The position numbers and the translations under genes are program-made. A model generated the notes under the pieces. That model searched no databases. It had not been told where the DNA came from and saw only the letters and a program-made list of their open reading frames with translations. Source: an uncultured bacterium (GTDB lineage Bacteria; Cyanobacteriota; Vampirovibrionia; Gastranaerophilales; Gastranaerophilaceae). From it: a stretch of DNA of 57,693 bases. The stretch spans positions 1 to 57,693 of the forward strand of contig URPS01000011.1 of assembly GCA_900549855.1 (NCBI GenBank), given 5' to 3'. Below are positions 24,675 through 33,109 of this stretch, piece after piece. Within the stretch, counting starts at the first letter, position 1, and the number at the start of each line of letters is the position of its first letter.

Positions 24675-26120
24675 ATGGGAATGAGCTATGGAATTCAAGG
24701 CATAGGCGCAAATTACGCAAGTGATCCGTATTTTATGCAAACACTTAATTCGCCAAATTATTATGCAATGATACAAGCACAAAATGTTGCACAACAGCAA
24801 GCTGCTCAAACAACTCAGGCTGCTCAAGCTACAACAACACCTGCTGTAACTACAGACCCTTCTTTTAAAGGTGCAGAACAAACAGCTGAAAGCGGAAGCG
24901 GGCTTGGTACTGGTTTACTTGTAGGTGGCACAATTGTTGCGGGCGCAGCAGCTTGTATAGCAGCTTACAAAAAACGTGACGGCGGAAGTTTGTTAAATGG
25001 TTTTAAAAATCTTGGCAAAAGTCTTTTTGGAAGCAAAGAAGCAACTGCAGCCGGAGAAAAAGCAAAATCGTTTGTTAGCAATTTAATTAAAGATGGCGGC
25101 AAGAATGTAAAAGAATACACCATTCAGAAAAATGGTATGTCATTCTTTATGAAAGACGGAAAGCCTGTTAAGATTATTACACAAGACAAAAAAGTAATTG
25201 ATAAGGCAAAAGATGTTGCAAAATGGGTTAAAGACAACACAAGCGTTATGAATGAAGTAAAAAAATTAAACCTACACGGCACAACTTTACCAAAAGGTGT
25301 AAGTCTATCTTATACAAGAGAAATTGCTGACGGTAAAAACCTTTACAGAATGGTAGTTGAAAATGGTCAAGTTGTAAAAGCTTCCAGCAAAGATAGAGCC
25401 GGTAAATGGGTAGAAGTTGCGGAAAACCAATTTGATGGATTTATCAAAAACCACGCAAAACAAGTAAAAGAAGCCGAAACATTAACCAGAACATTTGGCG
25501 GTAAAACAGTTCAATTGTTAAACAGCAAAGGTAAACTTGTAGCACAAAATGGCTCAATACAAATGAATGTACGTAATGGTGAAATTGTTTCTGCAAAATT
25601 CAACGGCAGCAGAGATTTGAAACCAGAAGAATTGAAAGCATTAAATCAAGATTACAAATCAATAGTTCAAAACTTTGGCAGAGAAAATGGTTCTAAATAC
25701 GGTTTAAGCAACTACGAATACATCTATCGTCAAAAAGGTGGTCAAGAAATCAGATTCAATTCTGCAAGAAGCATTTCAAGTGTAAATGCTGTAACCAACA
25801 AAGAAATTACAAATTCTGATGCTATCAAAAATTACTTAGATAAAAATGGTGATATCAAAACCGAATTAGAAAATATTGCATCAACAGGTAATGTTTCAAA
25901 CGGATATAGACTCGGAAACATTGTTTACAAGAACGATAACGGTATAACATTCGATATTACAGGTAACAAAATCAATGGTATCAAACTTGGCAAAAAGATT
26001 ACAATTGATAAAAAGACATTTAAAGCCGGTGATTTGATTGATGGCAAATGGCTTAGCGAATGGCGTAAAACTGCTGCAAACGACAATGATTTTAGAGCTG
26101 TTGCAGAAATGTTAACATAA
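24675..26120 (+). CDS. Unknown protein with internal beta-type repeats and a hydrophobic segment
   Basis: The product has 481 residues and an AGGAAAGG site upstream. The N-terminal 60 residues are rich in Gln, Ala and Thr. PSFKGAEQ follows, then a Gly/Ala-rich hydrophobic segment (about 77-96) and a positively charged stretch. From about residue 150 there are five or so repeats of 50-60 residues, each a strand-turn-strand with a DGK, NGQ, NGE or NDNG turn. These resemble repeated beta-hairpins. No enzymatic motif is visible. It resembles lineage-specific Melainabacteria proteins in style; function is unknown. Confidence 0.7.
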   Translation: MGMSYGIQGIGANYASDPYFMQTLNSPNYYAMIQAQNVAQQQAAQTTQAAQATTTPAVTTDPSFKGAEQTAESGSGLGTGLLVGGTIVAGAAACIAAYKKRDGGSLLNGFKNLGKSLFGSKEATAAGEKAKSFVSNLIKDGGKNVKEYTIQKNGMSFFMKDGKPVKIITQDKKVIDKAKDVAKWVKDNTSVMNEVKKLNLHGTTLPKGVSLSYTREIADGKNLYRMVVENGQVVKASSKDRAGKWVEVAENQFDGFIKNHAKQVKEAETLTRTFGGKTVQLLNSKGKLVAQNGSIQMNVRNGEIVSAKFNGSRDLKPEELKALNQDYKSIVQNFGRENGSKYGLSNYEYIYRQKGGQEIRFNSARSISSVNAVTNKEITNSDAIKNYLDKNGDIKTELENIASTGNVSNGYRLGNIVYKNDNGITFDITGNKINGIKLGKKITIDKKTFKAGDLIDGKWLSEWRKTAANDNDFRAVAEMLT

Positions 26121-26148
26121 AAAATTTTCCCTTACTCCTTTCTTATTA

Positions 26149-26190
26149 ATAAAAACAGTCGGCTGATAATTAATCAACCGACTGTTCTAA
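26149..26190 (-). terminator. thrS terminator
   Basis: An 8-bp stem (26155-26162 with 26178-26185) is extended by inner pairing, with TTTTTATT after it on the minus strand. It is symmetrical enough to serve the plus-strand gene as well. Confidence 0.8.
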
Positions 26191-26208
26191 TATTATATTT
26201 AATAAATT

Positions 26209-27981
26209 CTATGCTCTATCTTTGATTTCTTTTTCGATTTCAGCAATGAATTCATCAACAGATTTTGTGCCGACTTGACCAACACCACGTTTACGAACAG
26301 CAACAGCATTAGCTTCAATTTCTTTATCACCGATTACGCAAACATAAGGTATTTTCTTATCTTGCAATGATTCTCTAATCTTGTAGTTCATAGATTCAGA
26401 ACGATCATCAAGTTTTACTCTGATACCTGCAGCACGCATTTTCTTGTAAACTTCTTCTGCAAAATCAATATGTTTTTCATTAGAAATTGGAACAATTGCA
26501 ACTTGAGTTGGAGCCAACCAAGTAGGGAATGCGCCCGCATAGTGTTCAATCAAGATACCGTGGAATCTTTCCATAGAACCAAAGATTACTCTGTGAAGCA
26601 TTACAGGAGTTTTCATGCTGCCATCCTTATCTTGGTACTTGATATCAAATCTTTCAGGAAGGTTGAAGTCAAGTTGGATAGTAGCACACTGCCAAGTTCT
26701 TCCAAGAGCATCTTTAACTTTGAAGTCAATTTTTGGACCGTAGAATGCGCCATCACCTTCGTTGATATCATATTTCATGCCACGTCTGTCCATAGCTTCT
26801 TTCAAACCTGCTTCTGCTCTGTTCCAGTTTTCGATTTCACCAACAAAGCTTTCAGGACGAGTAGAAAGTTCAACTTCAAAACTCATTTTGAAGATTTTCA
26901 TTGTATCCGCTACAAAATCAATAATTTCATTGATTTCATCAACCAATTGTTCCGGAGTACAGAAAATGTGAGCATCGTCTTGAGTAAATCCTTGAACACG
27001 AGTTAAGCCGGATAAAGCACCTGATTTTTCTTTTCTATAAACAGTGCCTAACTCAGCCATTCTCAATGGTAATGAACGATAAGAATATCTGTTTGCTTGA
27101 TAAATCAAGATGTGGAACGGACAGTTCATTGGTTTTAGAATGAATTGTTCGTCAGAATCTTCATCCTTTTGAATGAAGAACATATTTTCTCTATAGTGAT
27201 CAGCGTGACCTGAGATTTCCCATAATTTTGATTTAGCAATGTGAGGAGTATTAACGATTACATAACCTCTTTTTCTGTGTTCGCTTCTCCAGTAGTTTTC
27301 AATTTCTTCTCTTACGATTGCAAGATTAGGGTGCCATAAAACTAAGCCGCCACCTAATTCTTCTCTTGTTGAGAACAAATCTAATTGAGTACCAAGTTTT
27401 CTGTGGTCACGTTTTTCTGCTTCTTCAACGAAAGTTAAGTAAGCTTGCAAATCTTCTTTGTTCCAATATGCTGTTGCATAAATTCTTTGAAGCATTTTAT
27501 TCTTTTCGTTGCCTCTCCAGTATGCACCTGCAACTTTTAGAAGTTTGATTGCATTACCTTTTATATAAGATGTATTAGGAATATGAGGTCCGGCACAAAG
27601 GTCGTTGAATAAAACATTTCCGTCTTTGTCTTTTGTTAAATACAAAGTTGGGTTATCATTTCTGTGTTCTTCCAATAATTCAGCTTTGTAAATTTCGCCT
27701 TCTGCCTTGAATTCTGCAATCTGCTTGTCAACATCAGGAATCTCATATTTTTCAAACGTCAAATTTTGTTTGATAATATTTTTCATTTCTTCTTCGATTT
27801 TCGCCAAGTCTTCGTGCGTAAAAGCGTGACCATCAGTCAAATCAAAGTCATAATAAAAACCACTGTCCGTAGCAGGCCCGATAGCTAACTTTGCTTGTGG
27901 GAACAGTTTTTGAACAGCTTGTGCCATGATGTGTGAGCATGAATGTCTTAATACATGCAATGTTTCGTTGTTTTTTTCCAT
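26209..27981 (-). CDS. thrS: Threonyl-tRNA synthetase lacking the TGS domain
   Basis: Charges tRNA-Thr. The product has 590 residues against about 640 for the E. coli enzyme; the N-terminal TGS domain is missing and the protein begins directly with the editing domain (LRHSCSHIMAQAV, with the paired DLCAGPH motif near 142). The class II core has zinc ligand Cys in MNCPFHI, motif 2 TRVQGFTQDD, and motif 3 with HRVIFGSMERF. An anticodon-binding domain ends the protein. The ATG has a weak AGAAAGAAGA site and a structured 100-base leader. The upstream region has no in-frame TGS coding. Confidence 0.93.
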   Translation of the reverse strand: MEKNNETLHVLRHSCSHIMAQAVQKLFPQAKLAIGPATDSGFYYDFDLTDGHAFTHEDLAKIEEEMKNIIKQNLTFEKYEIPDVDKQIAEFKAEGEIYKAELLEEHRNDNPTLYLTKDKDGNVLFNDLCAGPHIPNTSYIKGNAIKLLKVAGAYWRGNEKNKMLQRIYATAYWNKEDLQAYLTFVEEAEKRDHRKLGTQLDLFSTREELGGGLVLWHPNLAIVREEIENYWRSEHRKRGYVIVNTPHIAKSKLWEISGHADHYRENMFFIQKDEDSDEQFILKPMNCPFHILIYQANRYSYRSLPLRMAELGTVYRKEKSGALSGLTRVQGFTQDDAHIFCTPEQLVDEINEIIDFVADTMKIFKMSFEVELSTRPESFVGEIENWNRAEAGLKEAMDRRGMKYDINEGDGAFYGPKIDFKVKDALGRTWQCATIQLDFNLPERFDIKYQDKDGSMKTPVMLHRVIFGSMERFHGILIEHYAGAFPTWLAPTQVAIVPISNEKHIDFAEEVYKKMRAAGIRVKLDDRSESMNYKIRESLQDKKIPYVCVIGDKEIEANAVAVRKRGVGQVGTKSVDEFIAEIEKEIKDRA

Positions 27982-27989
27982 TTTCTTCT

Positions 27990-28080
27990 TTCTATCCTTT
28001 AGGGAACAAATTACTTTCTAGCAAGCAGTGACATCTGCGAGCTTTTTCATTTACCCCGAGGTGGATCCCTCTAACTATTA
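27990..28080 (-). promoter_or_regulatory. Structured thrS leader
   Basis: On the minus strand the leader can form a GAGG/CCTC hairpin (about 28057-28070) and a GCTCGCAG/CTGCTTGC stem-loop (about 28021-28042) with loop ATGTCA. It lacks the AGGGTGGNACCGCG core of a T-box. The loop contains TGT, the anticodon of tRNA-Thr(UGU), so anticodon mimicry for autoregulation is possible but speculative. Confidence 0.3.
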
Positions 28081-28113
28081 CTCTGATATTCTATCACAAA
28101 ATCTTGCGGTTTA

Positions 28114-28122
28114 TGCTAGAAT
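28114..28122 (+). promoter_or_regulatory. Extended -10 for a leaderless transcript
   Basis: TG, one base, then TAGAAT; six bases then separate it from ATG 28129. The -35 is not recognisable, as is normal for extended -10 promoters. Confidence 0.5.
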
Positions 28123-28128
28123 GTTCAT

Positions 28129-28428
28129 ATGAAAAAATTAATTTTATTTTTGTCCGTCTTATTTTTATCAAGTCCGGTGTTTGCAACTGAAGTGACCGAT
28201 TATTTAGTTGAAAAATATTCTAAAGAAAGCGGTTCAAAAGTAAATATACAGTCACTAAAAGAACACACTGATTCTTATTCTCAAAAAATTGGTGATTATT
28301 GTGTTTCTTCTATTGTTTACGGTTATGGCAGTATGAAAATGCCAAAATGCCGTAAAACAAGAATAACATACGTTTGTATTTTGGATAACGAAAACCAACC
28401 GATTTGGGGTTATGTTATACCGAGATAA
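28129..28428 (+). CDS. Small secreted protein of unknown function
   Basis: The product has 99 residues. A clear signal peptide (MKKLILFLSVLFLSSPVFA) ends before TEVTDY. The mature part of about 80 residues has three cysteines and ends with a hydrophobic stretch (ENQPIWGYVIPR). No family is recognised. There is no Shine-Dalgarno. An extended -10 box, TG-C-TAGAAT at 28114-28122, ends six bases before the ATG, so the message is probably leaderless. It diverges from thrS and probably functions in the periplasm or outside the cell. Confidence 0.7.
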   Translation: MKKLILFLSVLFLSSPVFATEVTDYLVEKYSKESGSKVNIQSLKEHTDSYSQKIGDYCVSSIVYGYGSMKMPKCRKTRITYVCILDNENQPIWGYVIPR

Positions 28429-28438
28429 AACATCTTTT

Positions 28439-28740
28439 CCCTCCCTTTATAGGGGGAGGTACAGACTTTTTTAAAACTTAATTCTCGCCCGCAACATCCA
28501 TTGAGCGGGAGAGATGTCACCTTAGTGACAGAGAGGGAAAATTTCAAGTTGAGCTGTGCGAAACTTAGAAATTCGGGTGGGGGCTAATTAAATTAAAAAT
28601 AAATTCTTTAAACATTATACATTACTATCCAAAATAAATTCAAAGGGGAGTAATTAATACCCACCCGCATTCGTACCTTTCGCATAGCTCAAGGACGACT
28701 GCGACCTCCCTAACAAGGGCGGTGCAGGCAGGAATGGAAA
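28439..28740. repeat. Block of four GC-rich repeat modules between genes
   Basis: This 327-base gap is almost all repeat. The palindrome CCCTCCCTTTATAGGGGGAGG (28439-28459) is the reverse of 24449-24468. GGAGAGATGTCAC-C-TTAGTGACAGAGAGGG (28508-28537) recurs inverted at the window end. ACTTAGAAATTC followed by GGGGGCTAATTAA (28563-28590) recurs at 47043. ACCCACCCGCATTCGTAC to CCCTAACAAGGGCGGT (28659-28731) recurs inverted at about 57556-57630. No gene is seen. Confidence 0.8.
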
Positions 28741-28755
28741 GTAAGGACTAATCAT

Positions 28756-29631
28756 ATGAACAAAATTTTATACTTTTTCTATACAGTATCTCGAGGGTAT
28801 TCCCTTCCAACAAGCTTAACCAGTTGGTTATTGGCATTTGTCTATTGCCTAAAACATGGCGGAAACATTATCTTTGGACTGATTGCACTTGTCGGAATTA
28901 CATTTGCTCATCTTGGTACAAATCTTCTTGATGATTGTGTTGATACGATTAAAAAAGTACCTAAGCAAAAATGCAAAACAGAATATTTGGATAAAAATAT
29001 TTTTTCTTTTAAGTCGATAATAATTGGATGTGTTGTTTATTTAGGAATAGCAACCTTAACGGGTTTTTATTTGTTCTTAAAATGCGGTTGGCTAGTTTTC
29101 ATTATCGCTTTTGTTACGGCGATAATAATTCTGCTTTATCCAAGACTTAACCATTATTCTCTTGGCGAAGCAGCTGTTGGTATAACATACGGACTTTTAT
29201 TATTTTCCGGCATGAGTGTTGTAATGCTCGGTTCTATGGAACCCAATATGATTCTAATTTCTATTCCGGTATCATTATTGGTTTTGAATTTACTTTTTGC
29301 ACATTCAATTATGGATTTTGAATTTGATTTTAAAAATAATAAAAAAACACTCTGCGTTAAACTTGGCTCACAAGAACGAGGATTAAATCTTTTTATATTA
29401 ATTGGTGTATTAACAATTTTAGCTCACATTATATTAGTACAAAAATCAATCTTACCTCTTATATCACTAATAAGCTTAATTCCGATTATAATTTATTATA
29501 TTCTTGCGTATAAAAAATTAAAAATTTATATTGAATGTAGAGATAACAATAATTTTATGCAAATATTTAAGCAGGTAAGAAATGCATCTTTTCTTTATAA
29601 TGTAATCTTAGCTTTGGTAATTTTATGCTAG
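28756..29631 (+). CDS. menA: UbiA-family prenyltransferase, probably MenA
   Basis: Attaches a polyprenyl chain to an aromatic quinone precursor in the membrane. The product has 291 residues with eight or nine transmembrane helices. The two Asp-rich motifs are NLLDDCVD near residue 56 and DFEFDFKNNKKT near 194. The gene overlaps by seven bases the next gene, a UbiE/MenG methyltransferase, so the substrate is probably 1,4-dihydroxy-2-naphthoate and the product demethylmenaquinone. A UbiA acting on another quinone is possible. The ribosome site (AAGG) is weak. Confidence 0.8.
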   Translation: MNKILYFFYTVSRGYSLPTSLTSWLLAFVYCLKHGGNIIFGLIALVGITFAHLGTNLLDDCVDTIKKVPKQKCKTEYLDKNIFSFKSIIIGCVVYLGIATLTGFYLFLKCGWLVFIIAFVTAIIILLYPRLNHYSLGEAAVGITYGLLLFSGMSVVMLGSMEPNMILISIPVSLLVLNLLFAHSIMDFEFDFKNNKKTLCVKLGSQERGLNLFILIGVLTILAHIILVQKSILPLISLISLIPIIIYYILAYKKLKIYIECRDNNNFMQIFKQVRNASFLYNVILALVILC

Positions 29632-30302
29632 ACAAAAACTCTGAAACCATAAAAACAATGTTCAACGAACTTGCGCCAAAATATGATTGGATGAATATGC
29701 TTATTTCTTTTTGTTTACATAAAATTATAAAGCAAAAAAGTGTTAATTTAATTCCCATACCTTTACAGAGTAAATGCCTTGATTTATGTTGTGGTACAGG
29801 TGATATTGCGGACATGCTTGCGCAAAAAAATAACGTAGAAAATGTCTTGGGGCTGGATTTTTCAACAAAAATGCTTGAAATTGCAAATCACAAAAAACAT
29901 TCTGAAAAAATCATTTTTCAAGAAGGTGATTGCACAAATATTCCGTGTGAAGATGAATATTTTAATATCTGCACAATGGCTTTTGGGCTAAGAAATATTA
30001 AAGATTATCAAAAATCAATCACAGAAATTAACCGAGTATTAAAAAAAGACGGCTATTTTTTGCATTTAGATATTTTCAAAGGTAATTGGTTAGTCAATTG
30101 GATTTTTGATAAAGCTACATATTTACTAGCCTGTATTTTTTCTAAAAATCCCAATTCTTATAAATATTTAATCGAATCAAAAAACGATTTCTTTTCACCG
30201 GATGAACTCATAACAGAAGTCGAAAAATTAGGTTTTTGCTGCACTAAAAAGAGAACGTGGTTATTTGGAATGATTAGCGCTCAATTATTTTGTAAAAAAT
30301 AA
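29625..30302 (+). CDS. ubiE: Demethylmenaquinone/ubiquinone methyltransferase
   Basis: C-methylates the quinone ring using S-adenosylmethionine. The product has 225 residues. FNELAPKYDWMN at the N-terminus is the UbiE signature. The SAM loop is LDLCCGTGDIADML near residue 48, and FGLRNIKDYQKS near 118 is the second signature. It overlaps the UbiA-type gene upstream, so the two are translationally coupled. The name menG would fit equally well if only menaquinone is made. Confidence 0.9.
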   Translation: MLDKNSETIKTMFNELAPKYDWMNMLISFCLHKIIKQKSVNLIPIPLQSKCLDLCCGTGDIADMLAQKNNVENVLGLDFSTKMLEIANHKKHSEKIIFQEGDCTNIPCEDEYFNICTMAFGLRNIKDYQKSITEINRVLKKDGYFLHLDIFKGNWLVNWIFDKATYLLACIFSKNPNSYKYLIESKNDFFSPDELITEVEKLGFCCTKKRTWLFGMISAQLFCKK

Positions 30303-30309
30303 AGAAATT

Positions 30310-31755
30310 CTATTTTTGCATCAAAAGCTGACAATACTGAAATCCATAGGAGCCTAAATCTTCTTCTTGCATTTCGCAAACTTGTTTAACAAGATTTGAA
30401 AGGTCTTTGAAATCATTCTCTTTTTTTAAATGTTCTGACAGTTCATAAGCAATTTTTCCCGCATTTTTAGCATTACTAAAATCAAATTGTGCATCTGTTT
30501 TCATATACCGACTAAGTGCTTTTATTTCATCTTTAGAGAAATTATATAATTTATCTAACTCACAAATGAACGCAGTAATTCTATCATTGTTTAATAGTAA
30601 TTTATTTTCATCGCTTTTCATGTTATCAATTTCGTTTTGAAGATTTTTAGCAGTTAAATTCAAATCAATCAATAAATCAATTTTCTTTGACGCAAATTTT
30701 TCTGAATTCAAAACCTGATTTACATTTTTATATTTAGAAATATCATTTGTACCTCTAAACAAATCAAATATACTTTCAAATCCATTATTATATGCATCTA
30801 TTTTCATAGCTATTTGCAAAATTTTCATATTTTCTAAACTTATATTATTTTTCTTTGTTATTTTTTCAAGCAAACCAAAATCTCTCATAGACAATTCAAA
30901 ATTTCTGTCTAACGGACTAGCAAATGGAGAATAATTAGATTCCTTTGCCAATGTTCGATTGGTTAATGATGTATCAATAAGTATTTTATCATCTTCTGAC
31001 AGCCTAAATTCATCAACAATTTTCTGAACAAGAGCTTCTCCTTTTTCCCACATATCATCATTTGCTAACTCTTTTAGAGAGCTAAGACCGTAAGATTTTA
31101 AAGTCTGGTTTACAATATTTGTTAATTTTGTTTTTTGTGCATTATTAAATTCCAGAGCATAAGCAATAGTATCTAAACATTTTTTATCATTTTGTTTAAT
31201 CTGTTCAATAGCGTCCTTAATCAATCTGAGGTCAAAAATATCATCAACATCGTCATTATCTTCTTCATCCATAAGAGATTCTACAAGTCCTTTTTCTTCC
31301 GAAAAATCATCACTCGGAACTTTTCCTTGCGGATCACATCTATCAAAAACCTTGTCCATCAATTTGAAATAATCCTTACCCTCAAAATTGGTAACTTCGT
31401 TTAAATTTTCAATCAAATTTGATTGAATTTCTAAATTTTCTTCACCAGCCATATCGTCCATTGATTCTAATTTATTTGACTGTAAAAATTCTGCAAGCTT
31501 ATTCTTCAATTTATCCGCAACAGTAACAGACAAACCAAATGCAGATGTTAAGCCACTCAAAAATATTAAATCTTTTTTGTTGAAATCAAAACCTATACCT
31601 CGAAAGTTTACTTGCGATTTATTAATAGCAGCAATTTTATCCAACTCTATATTAATACTTTTGTCATTTGAAGGATTTTTACTTGTTAAAGTTGTATTTT
31701 GCATTTTGTTAAATTTTGGCAAAGAAATAAAAGAAGAATTACCTATAATATTCAT
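30310..31755 (-). CDS. Unknown, largely helical protein with an N-terminal NFRG motif
   Basis: The product has 481 residues from the ATG at 31755, preceded by AAAGGTGTG; an upstream in-frame extension of 37 codons is Lys/Phe-rich and lacks a site. The first 50 residues are low in structure and contain QVNFRGIGF. A hydrophobic stretch follows (LIFLSGLTSAFGLSVTVADKL), then an acidic region (EEDNDDVDDIFD near 165). The rest is rich in Leu, Lys and Asn and probably all-helical. I recognise no domain. It is convergent with ubiE. A lineage-specific effector or structural role is conceivable but not shown. Confidence 0.65.
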   Translation of the reverse strand: MNIIGNSSFISLPKFNKMQNTTLTSKNPSNDKSINIELDKIAAINKSQVNFRGIGFDFNKKDLIFLSGLTSAFGLSVTVADKLKNKLAEFLQSNKLESMDDMAGEENLEIQSNLIENLNEVTNFEGKDYFKLMDKVFDRCDPQGKVPSDDFSEEKGLVESLMDEEDNDDVDDIFDLRLIKDAIEQIKQNDKKCLDTIAYALEFNNAQKTKLTNIVNQTLKSYGLSSLKELANDDMWEKGEALVQKIVDEFRLSEDDKILIDTSLTNRTLAKESNYSPFASPLDRNFELSMRDFGLLEKITKKNNISLENMKILQIAMKIDAYNNGFESIFDLFRGTNDISKYKNVNQVLNSEKFASKKIDLLIDLNLTAKNLQNEIDNMKSDENKLLLNNDRITAFICELDKLYNFSKDEIKALSRYMKTDAQFDFSNAKNAGKIAYELSEHLKKENDFKDLSNLVKQVCEMQEEDLGSYGFQYCQLLMQK

Positions 31756-31960
31756 TACACACCTTTCTGTTTCTGAACATTTTTTATAAAGAAAATCAAG
31801 ATTAAAAATTGACTTTTTTATTAAGAAATATAAACACAATTTTATAAAAATTTGATTTAACATCATTAAACATACAATTTTCCTCTATTCAAATGATGAC
31901 AAGCATTTGTTCAGCTTATAAGATACCATTAGGTATTTTTATCTAAAATTGGAGAGAGGT

Positions 31961-33109
31961 ATGAAAATAAATTTAACCCGCAAACAATGGGCGGTTGTTC
32001 TTTTGCTTGTTATAATTGTACCAATTGTGTACAACAAAGCTGCAGGTGCTATAACAGGTTTTATACAAAAACAGGCAATGAAAATGCCTAAAGAGGTTGT
32101 TGTAGACAATCCGCATATAGAAAAAGTTAACGTTTCAGCGGAAGCAACGGGACGTGTTGAAGCTCAATATTCAATTGACGTCATAGCACGTGTTTCCGGA
32201 TTTTTATTAAAAAAATATTTTCACGAAGGAGATTTTGTAAAACAAGGGCAGCTTTTATTCCAAATCGACCCTAAAGAATATCAATTATCCGTAAACAATT
32301 CAAGAGCTGCAGTTAATCAGTACAATGCCTTATACACAAATGCTCAACAAGAATGGAACAGAGCGAGCGCATTGGTTAAAGAAGATTTGATAAGTCGTTC
32401 TGACGTAGATTCCAGCCTTGCTGCAAGAAATCAAAACAGAGCACTTTTAGATTCTGCTAACCAGCAATTAGAACTTGCAAAAGTTAATCTTAGCTACACT
32501 TCAATCCGCTCTCCTATAGATGGAAGAATTGGTAAAGTTAATATAACAGAAGGAAATTATGTAAGCCCGACTTCCGGCTCTTTAGTTAACGTTTCCAGCG
32601 TCACACCTGTATACGTTACATTCAGCCTTAAATCTGATGATTTTGTAAAACTTTTGAAGGCTAGTGATAGATTTAAAGATGTTCAAGTAAAAGTTCAATT
32701 TGGTGATGGAACTTGGTACAACAAAGTCGGAAAAATCAATTTTGTAGATAATAAAATTGACAAAGATTCCGGTTCTGTTCAAATGCGTGCAACTTTTGAT
32801 AATACAAAGATGTGGCTTGTTCCGGGGGATTATATGAAAGTTAAGCTTGTTGCTCCTAAAAAAGTTGAATATTTGACTGTTCCGCAATCTTGTACAAAAG
32901 GTGATGCAATGAGTGGATATTACGTTTGGGCAGTTAAAGATGATAAGGCTGTAAAAAAAGATATCAAAGTTTCTGACGATATTGATAACAATTGGATTGT
33001 AGAAAACGGTTTGAATGCTACGGATACAATTGTTGTATCAGGAATACAGAATGTTTCCGCAGAAGGACAAAAATTGAAAACAACAAAAATACAAAGCGAA
33101 GAAAAATAA
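31961..33109 (+). CDS. RND efflux membrane fusion protein (periplasmic adaptor)
   Basis: Links the inner-membrane pump to the outer-membrane channel. The product has 382 residues from the ATG at 31961, with GGAGAG just upstream; an ATG at 31949 would abolish that site. An N-terminal membrane anchor (about 12-30) is followed by a barrel-sandwich domain (VSGFLLKKYFHEGDFVKQGQ), an alpha-hairpin (residues 110-165), SIRSPIDGRIGKV, and a beta-barrel region. It is the first gene of a three-gene efflux operon. Its stop overlaps the next start as TAATG. Confidence 0.92.
   Translation: MKINLTRKQWAVVLLLVIIVPIVYNKAAGAITGFIQKQAMKMPKEVVVDNPHIEKVNVSAEATGRVEAQYSIDVIARVSGFLLKKYFHEGDFVKQGQLLFQIDPKEYQLSVNNSRAAVNQYNALYTNAQQEWNRASALVKEDLISRSDVDSSLAARNQNRALLDSANQQLELAKVNLSYTSIRSPIDGRIGKVNITEGNYVSPTSGSLVNVSSVTPVYVTFSLKSDDFVKLLKASDRFKDVQVKVQFGDGTWYNKVGKINFVDNKIDKDSGSVQMRATFDNTKMWLVPGDYMKVKLVAPKKVEYLTVPQSCTKGDAMSGYYVWAVKDDKAVKKDIKVSDDIDNNWIVENGLNATDTIVVSGIQNVSAEGQKLKTTKIQSEEK

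Noticed and set aside
28000..28080. T-box riboswitch before thrS
   Set aside because: The leader contains GGATCCACC but not the AGGGTGGNACCGCG antiterminator core, and no terminator hairpin with a T-run follows.
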